Assembly (NCBI RefSeq): GCF_021538895.1
Contig: NZ_JADDRL010000025.1
Span: forward strand, 1 to 64,000
From: Streptomyces olivochromogenes
GTDB lineage: Bacteria; Actinomycetota; Actinomycetes; Streptomycetales; Streptomycetaceae
DNA: 64,000 bases
Reading direction: 5' to 3'
How positions within the stretch are numbered: position 1 is the first letter of the stretch; each line of letters starts with the position of its first letter. Under the pieces are notes generated by a model, which was not told the DNA's origin, searched no databases, and saw only the letters and a program-made list of their open reading frames with translations. The position numbers and the translations under genes were made by a program. Positions 26,295-35,430 of this stretch are shown piece after piece.

Positions 26295-27584
26295 TCAACT
26301 CCGGCGGCGCAGAACCAGGGAGACGTTCTGGCCGCCGAAGGCGAATGAGTTGCTGAGAGCCGCGGCCGCGCCCTCGGGAAGCACTCCAGGACCGCCTCGG
26401 ACCACGGCCCGGAGAACGTCGTCACCGATCGAGGCATCGGGCTCGTCGAGGTTGACGGCGGGCGGGACGACGCCGTGATGGAGCGTCAGCGCGGTGATCA
26501 CCGCCTCCACCGCACCCGCCGCGCCCAGCAGATGACCTGTCAGCGACTTGGTCGCGGCCACCGAAGCCCCGCAAAGGCCCGGCCCCAGCACCTGCCGCAG
26601 CGCCACCGCCTCCGCCGCGTCCCCCAACGTCGTACCGGTCGCATGTACGTTGACGTGCGCGATCTCGCCGGGTTTCACTCCCGCGTCGGCGAGTGCCCGG
26701 CGCATCGCGCGAGCGGCACCCGCGCCCGAGGGATCGGGGTTGGCGATGTGATAGGCATCCGCGGAACGGCCCGCCCCGGCGAGCTCGGCATACACGCGGG
26801 CGCCGCGCCGTGCAGCATGCCCGGCAGCCTCCAACACCATCACCCCGGCGCCCTCCCCCAGGACGAATCCGTCCCTCCCCGCGTCGAAGGGCCGGCAGGC
26901 GCCCTCCGGGTCCTCATTGCGCCGGGACAGTGCACGCATGGCCGCGAACCCGGCCACGATGACCGGGTGGATCATCGCGTCGGCGCCTCCGGCGAGCACC
27001 ACGTCCGCCTGACCGGACCGGATCAGTTCCCGGCCGCGGGCCAGCGCGTCGGCGCCCGACGCACAGGCGCTGGCGGGGGCGTGCAGTTCGGCCGCGGCAC
27101 CGAACTCCACGGAGATCCAGGCCGCGGGGCCGTTCGCCATGTACATCGGAAGGGTGAGTGGGGAGAGCCGCTGCCATCCGCGCTCCCGCAGCACGTCGTA
27201 CTGATCGAGCAGGCTCCCCACTCCCCCGCCTCCGGAGGAGACGGCCACCGCCAACCGCTCCGGCGGCGTCTCCGGTGCCCCCGCGTCCTGCCACGCCTCG
27301 CGGGCGGCCAGGAGGGCCAGTTGCTGCACCCTGCCCAGGCGGCGCGTTTCGTACGTCGCAAGTCGTTCGGCCGGCTCGACGGCCACGGGGGCCGCGATCC
27401 GCACCGGCAGTACGTCAGCCCACGCCTCTTTGATGCCCCGCACCCCGGAGACACCCGAGAGAAGGGCATTCCAGGTCGCCGGGGCATCGCCGCCGACCGG
27501 GCTTGAGGTCCCCAGCCCGGTGACGACCACCTCACGGTCCTCGGAGACAGGACAGCCGGGGCCGGCAGGGCGGCCGTCGGTCAT
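26295..27584 (-). CDS. FabF-type beta-ketoacyl-ACP synthase
   Basis: This is a 429-residue KAS II-type condensing enzyme. The catalytic triad is complete: Cys174 in ASACASG, His314 in VNVHATGT, and His351 in KSLTGHLLGA, with Lys346 also conserved. It joins an acyl thioester to malonyl-ACP with loss of CO2. The ATG at 27584 overlaps the ACP stop codon by 4 bases, so it is coupled to a dedicated ACP. In a type I PKS cluster such a pair suggests separate FAS-like elongation of the pyrrolyl unit, for a starter or an extender (inference). It is the last gene of the large leftward operon. Confidence 0.93.
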   Translation of the reverse strand: MTDGRPAGPGCPVSEDREVVVTGLGTSSPVGGDAPATWNALLSGVSGVRGIKEAWADVLPVRIAAPVAVEPAERLATYETRRLGRVQQLALLAAREAWQDAGAPETPPERLAVAVSSGGGGVGSLLDQYDVLRERGWQRLSPLTLPMYMANGPAAWISVEFGAAAELHAPASACASGADALARGRELIRSGQADVVLAGGADAMIHPVIVAGFAAMRALSRRNEDPEGACRPFDAGRDGFVLGEGAGVMVLEAAGHAARRGARVYAELAGAGRSADAYHIANPDPSGAGAARAMRRALADAGVKPGEIAHVNVHATGTTLGDAAEAVALRQVLGPGLCGASVAATKSLTGHLLGAAGAVEAVITALTLHHGVVPPAVNLDEPDASIGDDVLRAVVRGGPGVLPEGAAAALSNSFAFGGQNVSLVLRRRS

Positions 27585-27835
27585 GCCGAGACTCCCGCCA
27601 TCCGGATGTAGTCGACCAGGTCGCCGACAGTGCGCAGTCCCCTCATGTCCTCGTCCGGCAGCTCGACGCCGAAGCGGTCCTGGGTCGTCATGCCGATCTC
27701 GTACATGGACAGGGAGTCGACGTCCAGGTCGTCGACGAAGGCCTTGTCCACGGTGCTCCTGGCCGGTTCGATCCCGCAGACGTCATGCAGGATCTCCGCG
27801 ACGCCGGCCAGAATCTCCTGTTCGGTCCGTGCCAT
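27581..27835 (-). CDS. Acyl carrier protein
   Basis: This is an 84-residue discrete ACP with the phosphopantetheine Ser at residue 41 in DDLDVDSLSMYEIG. It is acidic and FAS-like in composition. The ATG at 27835 follows GAGGAGG. Coupled to the FabF-type synthase and 38 bases after the BBE-type oxidase gene, it is the probable carrier for the dedicated elongation and perhaps for ring oxidation. Confidence 0.93.
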   Translation of the reverse strand: MARTEQEILAGVAEILHDVCGIEPARSTVDKAFVDDLDVDSLSMYEIGMTTQDRFGVELPDEDMRGLRTVGDLVDYIRMAGVSA

Positions 27836-27873
27836 GTCGTACGACCTCCTCGATCGTTGGATGTGATGAGTCG

Positions 27874-29295
27874 TCAGCTCAGCAGCCCGGCGGACCGGAT
27901 CTCCGCGGCCACCTGCTCCGGAATGCCGTGACGGGCGATGTCCTCCGCGGTGAGGGACACCGGGATGCTGTGCGGGTGCTGGAAGACGTCGCCGGGGTCG
28001 TACTGGCGCTTGACCTGCATGAGCCGCGGCAGGTTCTCCTCGTAGTAGGCCCACAGCCAGTTCTCCAGGGCCAGGTCGATGGTGTTGACGTACGCGGCGC
28101 CCGTGGTGTGCTCGGCCATCGAGTGACGCAGCGCCCTGACCCAGGCGAGGTTCTTCCCGTCGTCCTCCGGCAGATCCCAGTCGGTGCGGTACTCGAAGGC
28201 CATCAGTCCGGTCCTGTGCACGAACGCGGTGTCGGTGCGCGCCCGGTGGCCGATGGCCCCTCCCATGCCGTACACGGCCACCTCGGCGCGGTGGCTCGGC
28301 GGATCGGTGAGGAACTCCTGGAGGGTCGCGATGGCTGCCTCGTTCAGCGGCTCGGCGACGATGGCCGAACTGCCCTGGGCGCGCACCTGATCGGCCGCGG
28401 CCGCCTCACCCTGGAGAGCCTCCACCGTGTCCACCGCCTGGATGAACGGCACCGGCTCGACGACCAATGTCTGCGGCTCCGCCGCAGCCACGAGCGGACG
28501 CAGCAGCTCCTCGAACTCCGCGGCCGGGCCGTCGAAGACGCCGAAGGCCACCAACAGGTCCTGTTGTCGCGGGAAGAGCGAGAGGAAGGTGTTGATGCGG
28601 TCCTCCGCCGAAGCCAGCCAGCCCTGCCAGGCCTTGACCGCCGGGGCGAACTGCGCCCAGCTCCAGGCGATGGTGAAGATCGTGACCTCTGAGATCGGCG
28701 AGGTACGGAAGGTGTACGAGGTGGCGATGCCGAAACTGCCGCCTCCGCCGCCCCGGCAGGCCCAGAAGAGGTCGGCGTGCTCGTCGTCGTCGACCTGGCG
28801 CAGCCGACCGTCGGCACCGACGAGTTCCAGGCCCACGAGGTGGTCGACCAGCGCGCCGCGCGACCGGGAAAGGACACCCATGCCGCCGCCCAGCACATGG
28901 CCGCCGATACCGATCCGCGGGCAGGTGCCGGCCGGTACGGTCACACCGGCCTTCCACAGCTCACGGTAGATGTCACCGAGACGGGCCCCACCACCGACGG
29001 TCACCAGCGAACTGTCCTCGCTGAGGGTGATGGCATCGAGACCGCCCAGGTCGATGATCGCCCCGTCCGCCACGCTGCTCAGCCCGGCCATGGAATGACC
29101 GCCCGAGCGGACTCGGAACGGGATACCGCGACCCCGCGCACTCCCCAGAGCCTCCGCCACGGCTTCGGCGCTGTGACAGACCATCACTTCGCGGGGCCGG
29201 GAGGCATAGCACGCGTTCCATGTGCGGCTCGCGTCCTCGAAACCGGCGTCCCCCGGGGTGAGGACGGTGCCGGTGAAACGGGCAGGGGTTCCCAT
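27874..29295 (-). CDS. Berberine-bridge-type FAD-linked oxidase
   Basis: This is a 473-residue FAD oxidase of the PCMH/BBE family. The two residues that bind FAD covalently are visible: His67 in RVRSGGHSMAG and Cys125 in GTCPRIGIGG, so bicovalent flavin is expected. The C-terminal BBE motif (YDPGDVFQHPHSIP) is intact. These enzymes oxidise C-N or C-C bonds and can close rings. As I recall the literature, a BBE-like enzyme (Clz9) forms the pyrrolizine ring in chlorizidine A biosynthesis; a similar ring closure on a pyrrolyl chain is my suggestion here. It sits 64 bases after the flavoprotein gene and 38 before the ACP. Confidence 0.92.
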   Translation of the reverse strand: MGTPARFTGTVLTPGDAGFEDASRTWNACYASRPREVMVCHSAEAVAEALGSARGRGIPFRVRSGGHSMAGLSSVADGAIIDLGGLDAITLSEDSSLVTVGGGARLGDIYRELWKAGVTVPAGTCPRIGIGGHVLGGGMGVLSRSRGALVDHLVGLELVGADGRLRQVDDDEHADLFWACRGGGGGSFGIATSYTFRTSPISEVTIFTIAWSWAQFAPAVKAWQGWLASAEDRINTFLSLFPRQQDLLVAFGVFDGPAAEFEELLRPLVAAAEPQTLVVEPVPFIQAVDTVEALQGEAAAADQVRAQGSSAIVAEPLNEAAIATLQEFLTDPPSHRAEVAVYGMGGAIGHRARTDTAFVHRTGLMAFEYRTDWDLPEDDGKNLAWVRALRHSMAEHTTGAAYVNTIDLALENWLWAYYEENLPRLMQVKRQYDPGDVFQHPHSIPVSLTAEDIARHGIPEQVAAEIRSAGLLS

Positions 29296-29359
29296 GCGTG
29301 CTCCTCGGTTCTTCCTTGTGTGTGGCAGTCGGGGGAGGGCGGGACGGTACCGGCTCGGA

Positions 29360-31021
29360 TCAGCCGCCCCGCAGGACGGTCTTTATCCCGGTGCGGATCA
29401 GCGGGGCGATGTCCTTGGGCGCTCCGCGGACCGTCCACAGGGCGAGCCGGAGAAGGGTCACCGGGGTGATCTGCAGAAAACGGGCGGTCGGATCGTTGAG
29501 CTTGAAGGCCGCGGGCACGAACTCCGCCTCGCGGACCGACCGGAAGATCCGCTCGCTCGCGGTGCGCGGGTCGAGCTCGCCGGCCGCCACCGCCGCGCAG
29601 GTGGCACCGGTGGCGGCGAAGAGCAGGTGGTAGCCCTCGTGGCCGGCGAAGATGTGCCCGCGGTACGGCACGGTCTCCAGAGCCCGCAGCGCCGCGTCGC
29701 TGCCCGTGGAACGAAGCTCCGAATAGGCGGTGAGCAGGGGGAACCCGCCGAAACGGAAGCCGACTTCGAATACGAAGAGCACGGCCTTCACCAGCGCCGG
29801 GTCGCGCAGCGACGCGTGCGCCATGGCGGCAAGCTCGTCATTGGCGTCGAGGTGGCCGCGGGTGAAGTCGTCCACCAGCGCAAAGCGTTCGGTAGAGAAG
29901 TCACCGTCTGCCACGGCGTCCAGCAGCCGCCGGGCGAGGACGTTCACGGTCTCCAGAGCGATGCCGAGTCCCCTTGAGATGAAGGGATCGACATAACCTG
30001 CGGCATCCGCGACGAGGCACCACCGGTCCCCTACGGTGCGGCTCACCGCGTACTGGTTGCGCTCGGTGGACAGCCACCCGTGCTCGGCGACCGCGTCCTC
30101 GAACTGGGCTGCCAGGGTGGGGAAGCGCGCGACGAACGCCCGGAACTCCTCCTCGGCGGAAAGCCCGGCGAAGTCCTCGGCCGGGAAGCGGCGGGCGTCG
30201 AGCGTCAGACCGACGCTGACCACGCCGGCGGCGGGAACCGGGTGGTTGTCGAAGGGCAGCACCGCGAGATACGCGCCGTCGGTGAGATGGTGCATGCTTC
30301 CCCGGGCCCACGGCATCGGAGCCTTGTACGCCGCGGCCCGGTCGGCCACCACATCGGCGAACGGCCGCACCCCCGTCATATGGGTGGTGAGCGTGCGGCT
30401 GACGGTCGTGAAGCGCGCGGGTTCCTCGCGGAGCCCCAACGCGGCCACCAACGGTGAGTCGGGGCCTGTGGCGTCCACCAGATACCGCGCCCGGATCCGT
30501 CCCCCATCCGAGAGGGAGACCAGCACATCGGCCGGTCCCGGCACCGCCCCGGTGACCTTGACGCCCCGGCGCACGTCGGCGCCCCGGTTCTCGGCAGCCC
30601 GCAGCAGGTGGGCGTCGATGTCCGCCCGGTAGAAGTGCGGCTCGGGCGGGGCTCCCTTGGGCGGGCAGACCTGGAGCAGTTCGGACGGATCCTGGGGCCG
30701 TCCCTCCCGGTGGTAGACGAAGCTGTGGCAGTGTTCGGCACCGACAGTTCGGGTGATGTGCTCGTGGATGTCCTTGACCGTGGAGAGCCGGGCCAGTTCC
30801 GGCACCTGGTAGCGCTCGGCCAGGATGCGGAAGAGCCCGGCCGCGTGCACCCCCATCTCGCCCTGCGGGAATCGCGGCGGCTCGGCCTCGTCGACCACAG
30901 TGACCCGCACCTGGTTGGCCGCGAGGACAGTCGCCAGGGTCGCCGCAGCTATCCCACCGCCGAGGATGGCGACGTCGCGGGGGGCCTGTTCATGGGCGTG
31001 TTCGGGATCGCGCGTGTTCAT
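29360..31021 (-). CDS. Divergent halogenase-family FAD monooxygenase
   Basis: This is a 553-residue flavoprotein. The N-terminal FAD motif is VAILGGGIAAATLATVLAAN, with RYLVDATGPDSPL and the late FAD motif WCLVADAAGYVDPFISRG, typical of the flavin halogenase/geranylgeranyl-reductase superfamily. It lacks the WxWxIP halogenase motif; the equivalent stretch reads YLAVLPFDNH. It also has PQGEMGVHA where halogenases have GES. It may be a phenol-type halogenase, a hydroxylase or another oxidase. The ATG at 31021 overlaps the stop of the upstream PKS by 4 bases. The long C-terminal extension (about 150 residues) is like that of PltM-type enzymes. Confidence 0.8.
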   Translation of the reverse strand: MNTRDPEHAHEQAPRDVAILGGGIAAATLATVLAANQVRVTVVDEAEPPRFPQGEMGVHAAGLFRILAERYQVPELARLSTVKDIHEHITRTVGAEHCHSFVYHREGRPQDPSELLQVCPPKGAPPEPHFYRADIDAHLLRAAENRGADVRRGVKVTGAVPGPADVLVSLSDGGRIRARYLVDATGPDSPLVAALGLREEPARFTTVSRTLTTHMTGVRPFADVVADRAAAYKAPMPWARGSMHHLTDGAYLAVLPFDNHPVPAAGVVSVGLTLDARRFPAEDFAGLSAEEEFRAFVARFPTLAAQFEDAVAEHGWLSTERNQYAVSRTVGDRWCLVADAAGYVDPFISRGLGIALETVNVLARRLLDAVADGDFSTERFALVDDFTRGHLDANDELAAMAHASLRDPALVKAVLFVFEVGFRFGGFPLLTAYSELRSTGSDAALRALETVPYRGHIFAGHEGYHLLFAATGATCAAVAAGELDPRTASERIFRSVREAEFVPAAFKLNDPTARFLQITPVTLLRLALWTVRGAPKDIAPLIRTGIKTVLRGG

Positions 31022-34000
31022 CGCTGCTCCGTCCGGGACTGTGCGGCGGGCTGGCCGGGAGAGGGAAGGAAGCCGGTGCGGACCATCCAGTCGAAGTACG
31101 TGTCGAGGAGGGCGTCGTCGAGCGGTGGACAGGTGATGCCGCTTCCGTCCAGCGCGCGCAGCAGGTTGTCCACCTGATACGTCATGGAGTCCTGGCCGAC
31201 CCGGACGATCTCGCTGATGGTGTCGATGAGCGGGTGGAGCGCGTTGTCCTCGACGCCGACGCCGGCGTGGAAGTCCGCCACCCACTCGGGTCCCGGCCGC
31301 TGACCGACCGGCCATTGGCGCCGTTGGATGTAACCGACCAGTTCCTGGAACGGCATGCGGTCAGGGTTGAGGAGATGGAAGTTTTTCCCGAAGTCACTCG
31401 TCTTGGAGGCGTGTACGAGGGCCCGACTGACGTAGTCGGCGGGGGTCATCTCCACGAGCATGTCGAGTTCGGGCGCGGAGCCGAACTGGATACAGCCCTT
31501 GATGACCGCGCAGGTGAAGCTGTTGGTGACACAGGCGCCGAAGCGCGAGTCGCCCATGATCTGGCCGAGTCGGTAGACGTTGACCGGTACTCCGCGTTCA
31601 CGGGCGGCTTGGACGAGGTTCTCCGCCACCCACTTGGTCTGCAGATAGCCGTTGGGCAGTCGGCCGGCCCGGTCCAGGGCATCGTCCTCGCCGAAGGTAC
31701 TGGTGAGGTCGTCGGGCACCCCCCAGACGGCGAAGGTGGAGACGTGGTTGACGGGGGTGAGCGGGCCCCGGCAAGCGAGCCGCAGTATCTCTTGTGTACC
31801 GCCCACGTTGGTGGCCCGGAGCTGCCGGAAACTCTGGATGAAATTGACGTTGGCGCCGTTGTGGTAGATCGCGTCAACGCGATGGGCGAGTGCGTCGAAC
31901 ACGTTCTCCGGGAGGCCGAGGAGCGGTTGGGAGAGATCGCCGGGGACCGCCACGATCCGCTCCTCGTCCTCCTCCCGCCAGGGCAGATAGCGCTCGGTGT
32001 TGGCACGCAGCCGGGCGAGCGCGCCGTCCGGATCGTCGGCGCGCACCAGGCAGTGGACGGTCGCCTTGGTGGAGCGGAGCAGTTCGTCCAGGAGGTACGC
32101 GCCGACGAAGCCGGTGGCACCGGTGAGCAGGACATCGGCCGGGTCGCGCCAGGCCTCCCCCAGGTCGCCCGCAGGACTGATGTCCGGGTCCAGCACCGCC
32201 TGGGCCTTGAGTACGGCCGGGTCGGTCCAGTCGGTGGCCACGGCCGCATCGCCCTGCTCCGCCGCGCCGGACAGGCCGTGGTCCTGCGTGGCGCGTGCCG
32301 CGATGAGGGCCGCCCACTCCGCGAGGGTCGGCTGCTCGAAGAGTTCGCGCGGCGAGAGACTGAGCCCCAGCTCGTTCTTGCAGACGGTGACCACCTGCAT
32401 CACCATCAGCGAGTCCACCCCGAGTTCGAGCAGGTCGGCATCGGGGCCGATCTCCTCCGCGGGGGTCCACAGCGCGGCGGAGAGCTGCTCCAGCAGGTGG
32501 GCGGCGACGAGGCCGGGCCGCATGTCCGCGACCGCTTTCGACAGCCGCGCGAGCAGCGCCGGCGGTTCGTCGGTGCCGGCGGTCCCGGTGGTGGTGCTCG
32601 TGCTGACGGCGGGCACCGCCGGCTCTCGCTCGTCGAACCAGTAGCGGTCCCGCTGGAAGGCGTACGTGGGAAGCGCCACAGGCCGGGAGGGTGCCCCGGC
32701 GTGCACCGCCCGCCAGTCCACAGGGGTACCGAGCACGTACAGGCCGCCCAGCGCCGTGCGGATCTGCTCGGCGTCGTCGGTGGTCCGGCGCAGGGAGGCG
32801 AACCAGTTGCGGTCCGGCCCGGGAAGGGCGGCGGCGCCGAGGCCGAGCAAGGTCCGGCCGGGGCCCGTCTCCAGGAACGTGGTGAAACCGAGGCGATCCA
32901 GGGTGTGCACCCCGTCGGCGAACCGGACGGGCACACGGGCATGCCGGCACCAGTAGTCGGGGTCGGCGAGGGTGTCGGAACCGACGGCCTCACCAGTGAG
33001 GTTGGAGATGACAGGAATACGCGGCGCGGAGAAACCGATCCGCGACGCCGCCGCGCGCAGCTCCGCCAGCGACGGCTCGACCAGCGGCGAGTGGAAGGCG
33101 TGCGAGACACGCAGGCGGCGAGCCTGGATCCCACGTCCGCCGAGCCGGGCGGCGATGCGGTCGATGGCGTCGGCGGCACCGGAAAGTACCGTCTGGCGCT
33201 CGCCGTTGACGGCGGCGAGCGAGACGGCACCGCCATCGGTGGAGGCCTCGGCCTCGGCCTCGGTGGCGGAGAGCGGCACAGCGATCATGGCGCCTGGTTC
33301 ACACAACCGCTGCATGAGCCCGGCACGGACGCTGACCAGCGCGAGGGCGTCCTCCAGACTGAACACCCCGGCCACGCACGCGGCCACGTACTCGCCGACG
33401 CTGTGCCCGAGGACGGCGGCAGGCCTGATTCCCCAGGAGCGCCACAGGCGGGCGAGGGCGTACTCGACGGCGAAGAGGGCGGGCTGGGTGTAGGCGGTCC
33501 GGTCCAGCAACGCGGTGTCGTCGGGACTGCCGTAGACGACGTCGGACAGCGGGCGGTCGAGATGTTCGCGGAGCAGGACAGCGCACTCGTCGAAGGCGGC
33601 ACGGAACACGGGTTCGGTGTCATACAGTCCGCGCCCCATACCGGGGTACTGGCTGCCCTGGCCGGTGAAGAGGAAGGCGACCTTCGCCCGCCTGCGGGTC
33701 GACGCCCGCCCGGTGACGACCCCCGGCCCGGCCTGTCCCGCGGCGAACCGCTCCAGCCGGTCGCGCAGCTCACCCGCCGAACGGGCCACCAGCGACACCC
33801 GCTGCGGCAGTTGGGCCCGCCCCAGAGCGGCGGCCCGGCACACATCCCCCAACGAGGCACCACCACCTGGAGTGCTGTCGCCCGTGCTGTCCGCGGCCGT
33901 CTCCGAGGAGGACTCCTGCGGCAGACCGAGGCGGGCGGCGTAGCGGGCGGCCAGGTCGCTCAGGGCAGCCTGGGACGTCGCGGACAGGACCAGCAGATTG

Positions 34001-35430
34001 TGCGAGGCCACCGGCGCCGTCTGCTGGGGTTTCTCGGCCGGCGACGCGGGGGCCTCGCCAAGGACCAGATGAACGTTGGTGCCGCTCACCCCGAAGGAGC
34101 TGACGCCCGCGTAGCGGCCGACGGCCGTCGTGGGCCAGGCCGTCCGGTCCCGTGGGACGGTCAGATGCAGGCTTTCCCAGTCCAGGTTCGGATTGGGCTC
34201 GCTGAAGTGCAGGCTCGGCGGAATCTCCCTGTGCCGCAGGGCCAGCGCGAGCTTCATCAACCCGGTCACACCTGCTGCGGCCTCCAGGTGGCCGACATTC
34301 GTTTTGACCGACCCGACGTATACGCGGCGGTCCGTCGGCCGGCCAGGACCCAACACCGCCTCCAGGGCACGGAGTTCGATGGGGTCGCCGAGCAGTGTGC
34401 CCGTGCCGTGCGCCTCGATGTATCCGATCCCACCGGGGGCCACACCGGCGTCCGCCAGGGCCGCCCGGATCACCTCCTGCTGTGCCGGGCCGCTGGGCAC
34501 CGAGATGCCGCTGGAACGTCCGTCGTGGTTGACCGCGCTCCCGTGGATGACGGCGACCACCGGGTCGCCGTCCGCCAGCGCGTCCGCCAGCCGTTTCAGT
34601 ACGACGACACCGCACCCCTCGCCGCGTGCGTACCCGTTGGCCGAGGCGTCGAAGGCCTTGGAGCGCCCGTCGGGCGAGAGTGCCCCCGCCTTGCTCACGA
34701 GCACGAACCCATAGGGCGTCAGCATCAGGTTGACTCCTCCGGCCAGTGCGAGATCGCACTCGCCGCGGCGCAGGCTCTGGCATGCGAGGTGGGCCGCCAG
34801 CAACGACGAGGAGCAGGCCGTGTCGACGACGTGCGCGGGACCCCGCAGCCCGAAGTGGTAGGCGACGCGCCCGGCGAGGAACGCCGGCTCCCCCATCAGC
34901 TGGTAGGCGTCGACGTCCGTCGCGGCGGTGAGCTGTTGGCGCATGCGTGCGTAGTCGCTGGTGCTGGCGCCGAGGAAAACACCGGTCGCGGTGCCTTCCA
35001 GGCTGTCGGGAGCGATACCGGCACGCTCGAGCGACTCCCAGCTCACTTCCAGCGTGATGCGCTGCTGCGGGTCCATCGCGACCGCCTCGGCGGGCGAGAT
35101 GCCGAAGAGTGAGGCGTCGAAGGCGTCGGGCCGGTCGATGAACCCGCCCTCGACGCAGTACGCCTTGCCGGGCGCGTCCGGGTCGGGGTCGTACACGGCG
35201 TCCGCGTCACCGCGGTCGGCCGGGAAGCGAGTGACGGTGTCGGTACCTTCGCGGAGAACCTGCCAGAACGCCTCGGGCGAATCCGCTCCGCCGGGGAAGC
35301 GGCAGCCCATGCCGATGATGGCGACGGGACCGTCCGTCTGCTGGTACTGCTCGAGCCGGGTCCTGAGCCGCGCGATCGTATCGAGGGCGTGGCTCAGCCT
35401 GGCCCGGTCGTCCGTGTCGGTTCCGGTCAT
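31018..35430 (-). CDS. Type I PKS module with thioester-reductase release: KS-AT-ACP-TR
   Basis: This is 1470 residues. After an N-terminal docking helix (about 10-30) come KS 35-460 (Cys206, His341, His381), AT 585-890 (GHSVGE Ser677; HAFH at 777-780, the malonyl-CoA signature), ACP about 975-1045 (LGVDSL, Ser1007), and a Lys2/CAR-type reductase 1097-1445 (GATGFVGAYLL, then Tyr1262/Lys1266 in NGYLQTK). There is no ketoreductase. Known chemistry of such terminal domains is NAD(P)H-dependent release as an aldehyde or alcohol. It overlaps the preceding PKS stop by 4 bases and presumably receives its chain. No C-terminal thioesterase is present; the free type II thioesterase is elsewhere. Confidence 0.94.
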   Translation of the reverse strand: MTGTDTDDRARLSHALDTIARLRTRLEQYQQTDGPVAIIGMGCRFPGGADSPEAFWQVLREGTDTVTRFPADRGDADAVYDPDPDAPGKAYCVEGGFIDRPDAFDASLFGISPAEAVAMDPQQRITLEVSWESLERAGIAPDSLEGTATGVFLGASTSDYARMRQQLTAATDVDAYQLMGEPAFLAGRVAYHFGLRGPAHVVDTACSSSLLAAHLACQSLRRGECDLALAGGVNLMLTPYGFVLVSKAGALSPDGRSKAFDASANGYARGEGCGVVVLKRLADALADGDPVVAVIHGSAVNHDGRSSGISVPSGPAQQEVIRAALADAGVAPGGIGYIEAHGTGTLLGDPIELRALEAVLGPGRPTDRRVYVGSVKTNVGHLEAAAGVTGLMKLALALRHREIPPSLHFSEPNPNLDWESLHLTVPRDRTAWPTTAVGRYAGVSSFGVSGTNVHLVLGEAPASPAEKPQQTAPVASHNLLVLSATSQAALSDLAARYAARLGLPQESSSETAADSTGDSTPGGGASLGDVCRAAALGRAQLPQRVSLVARSAGELRDRLERFAAGQAGPGVVTGRASTRRRAKVAFLFTGQGSQYPGMGRGLYDTEPVFRAAFDECAVLLREHLDRPLSDVVYGSPDDTALLDRTAYTQPALFAVEYALARLWRSWGIRPAAVLGHSVGEYVAACVAGVFSLEDALALVSVRAGLMQRLCEPGAMIAVPLSATEAEAEASTDGGAVSLAAVNGERQTVLSGAADAIDRIAARLGGRGIQARRLRVSHAFHSPLVEPSLAELRAAASRIGFSAPRIPVISNLTGEAVGSDTLADPDYWCRHARVPVRFADGVHTLDRLGFTTFLETGPGRTLLGLGAAALPGPDRNWFASLRRTTDDAEQIRTALGGLYVLGTPVDWRAVHAGAPSRPVALPTYAFQRDRYWFDEREPAVPAVSTSTTTGTAGTDEPPALLARLSKAVADMRPGLVAAHLLEQLSAALWTPAEEIGPDADLLELGVDSLMVMQVVTVCKNELGLSLSPRELFEQPTLAEWAALIAARATQDHGLSGAAEQGDAAVATDWTDPAVLKAQAVLDPDISPAGDLGEAWRDPADVLLTGATGFVGAYLLDELLRSTKATVHCLVRADDPDGALARLRANTERYLPWREEDEERIVAVPGDLSQPLLGLPENVFDALAHRVDAIYHNGANVNFIQSFRQLRATNVGGTQEILRLACRGPLTPVNHVSTFAVWGVPDDLTSTFGEDDALDRAGRLPNGYLQTKWVAENLVQAARERGVPVNVYRLGQIMGDSRFGACVTNSFTCAVIKGCIQFGSAPELDMLVEMTPADYVSRALVHASKTSDFGKNFHLLNPDRMPFQELVGYIQRRQWPVGQRPGPEWVADFHAGVGVEDNALHPLIDTISEIVRVGQDSMTYQVDNLLRALDGSGITCPPLDDALLDTYFDWMVRTGFLPSPGQPAAQSRTEQR

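Noticed and set aside
31234..35112. A 1292-residue rightward frame opposite the PKS
   Set aside because: It is antisense to a PKS gene with clear catalytic motifs; such long shadow frames are usual in GC-rich DNA.
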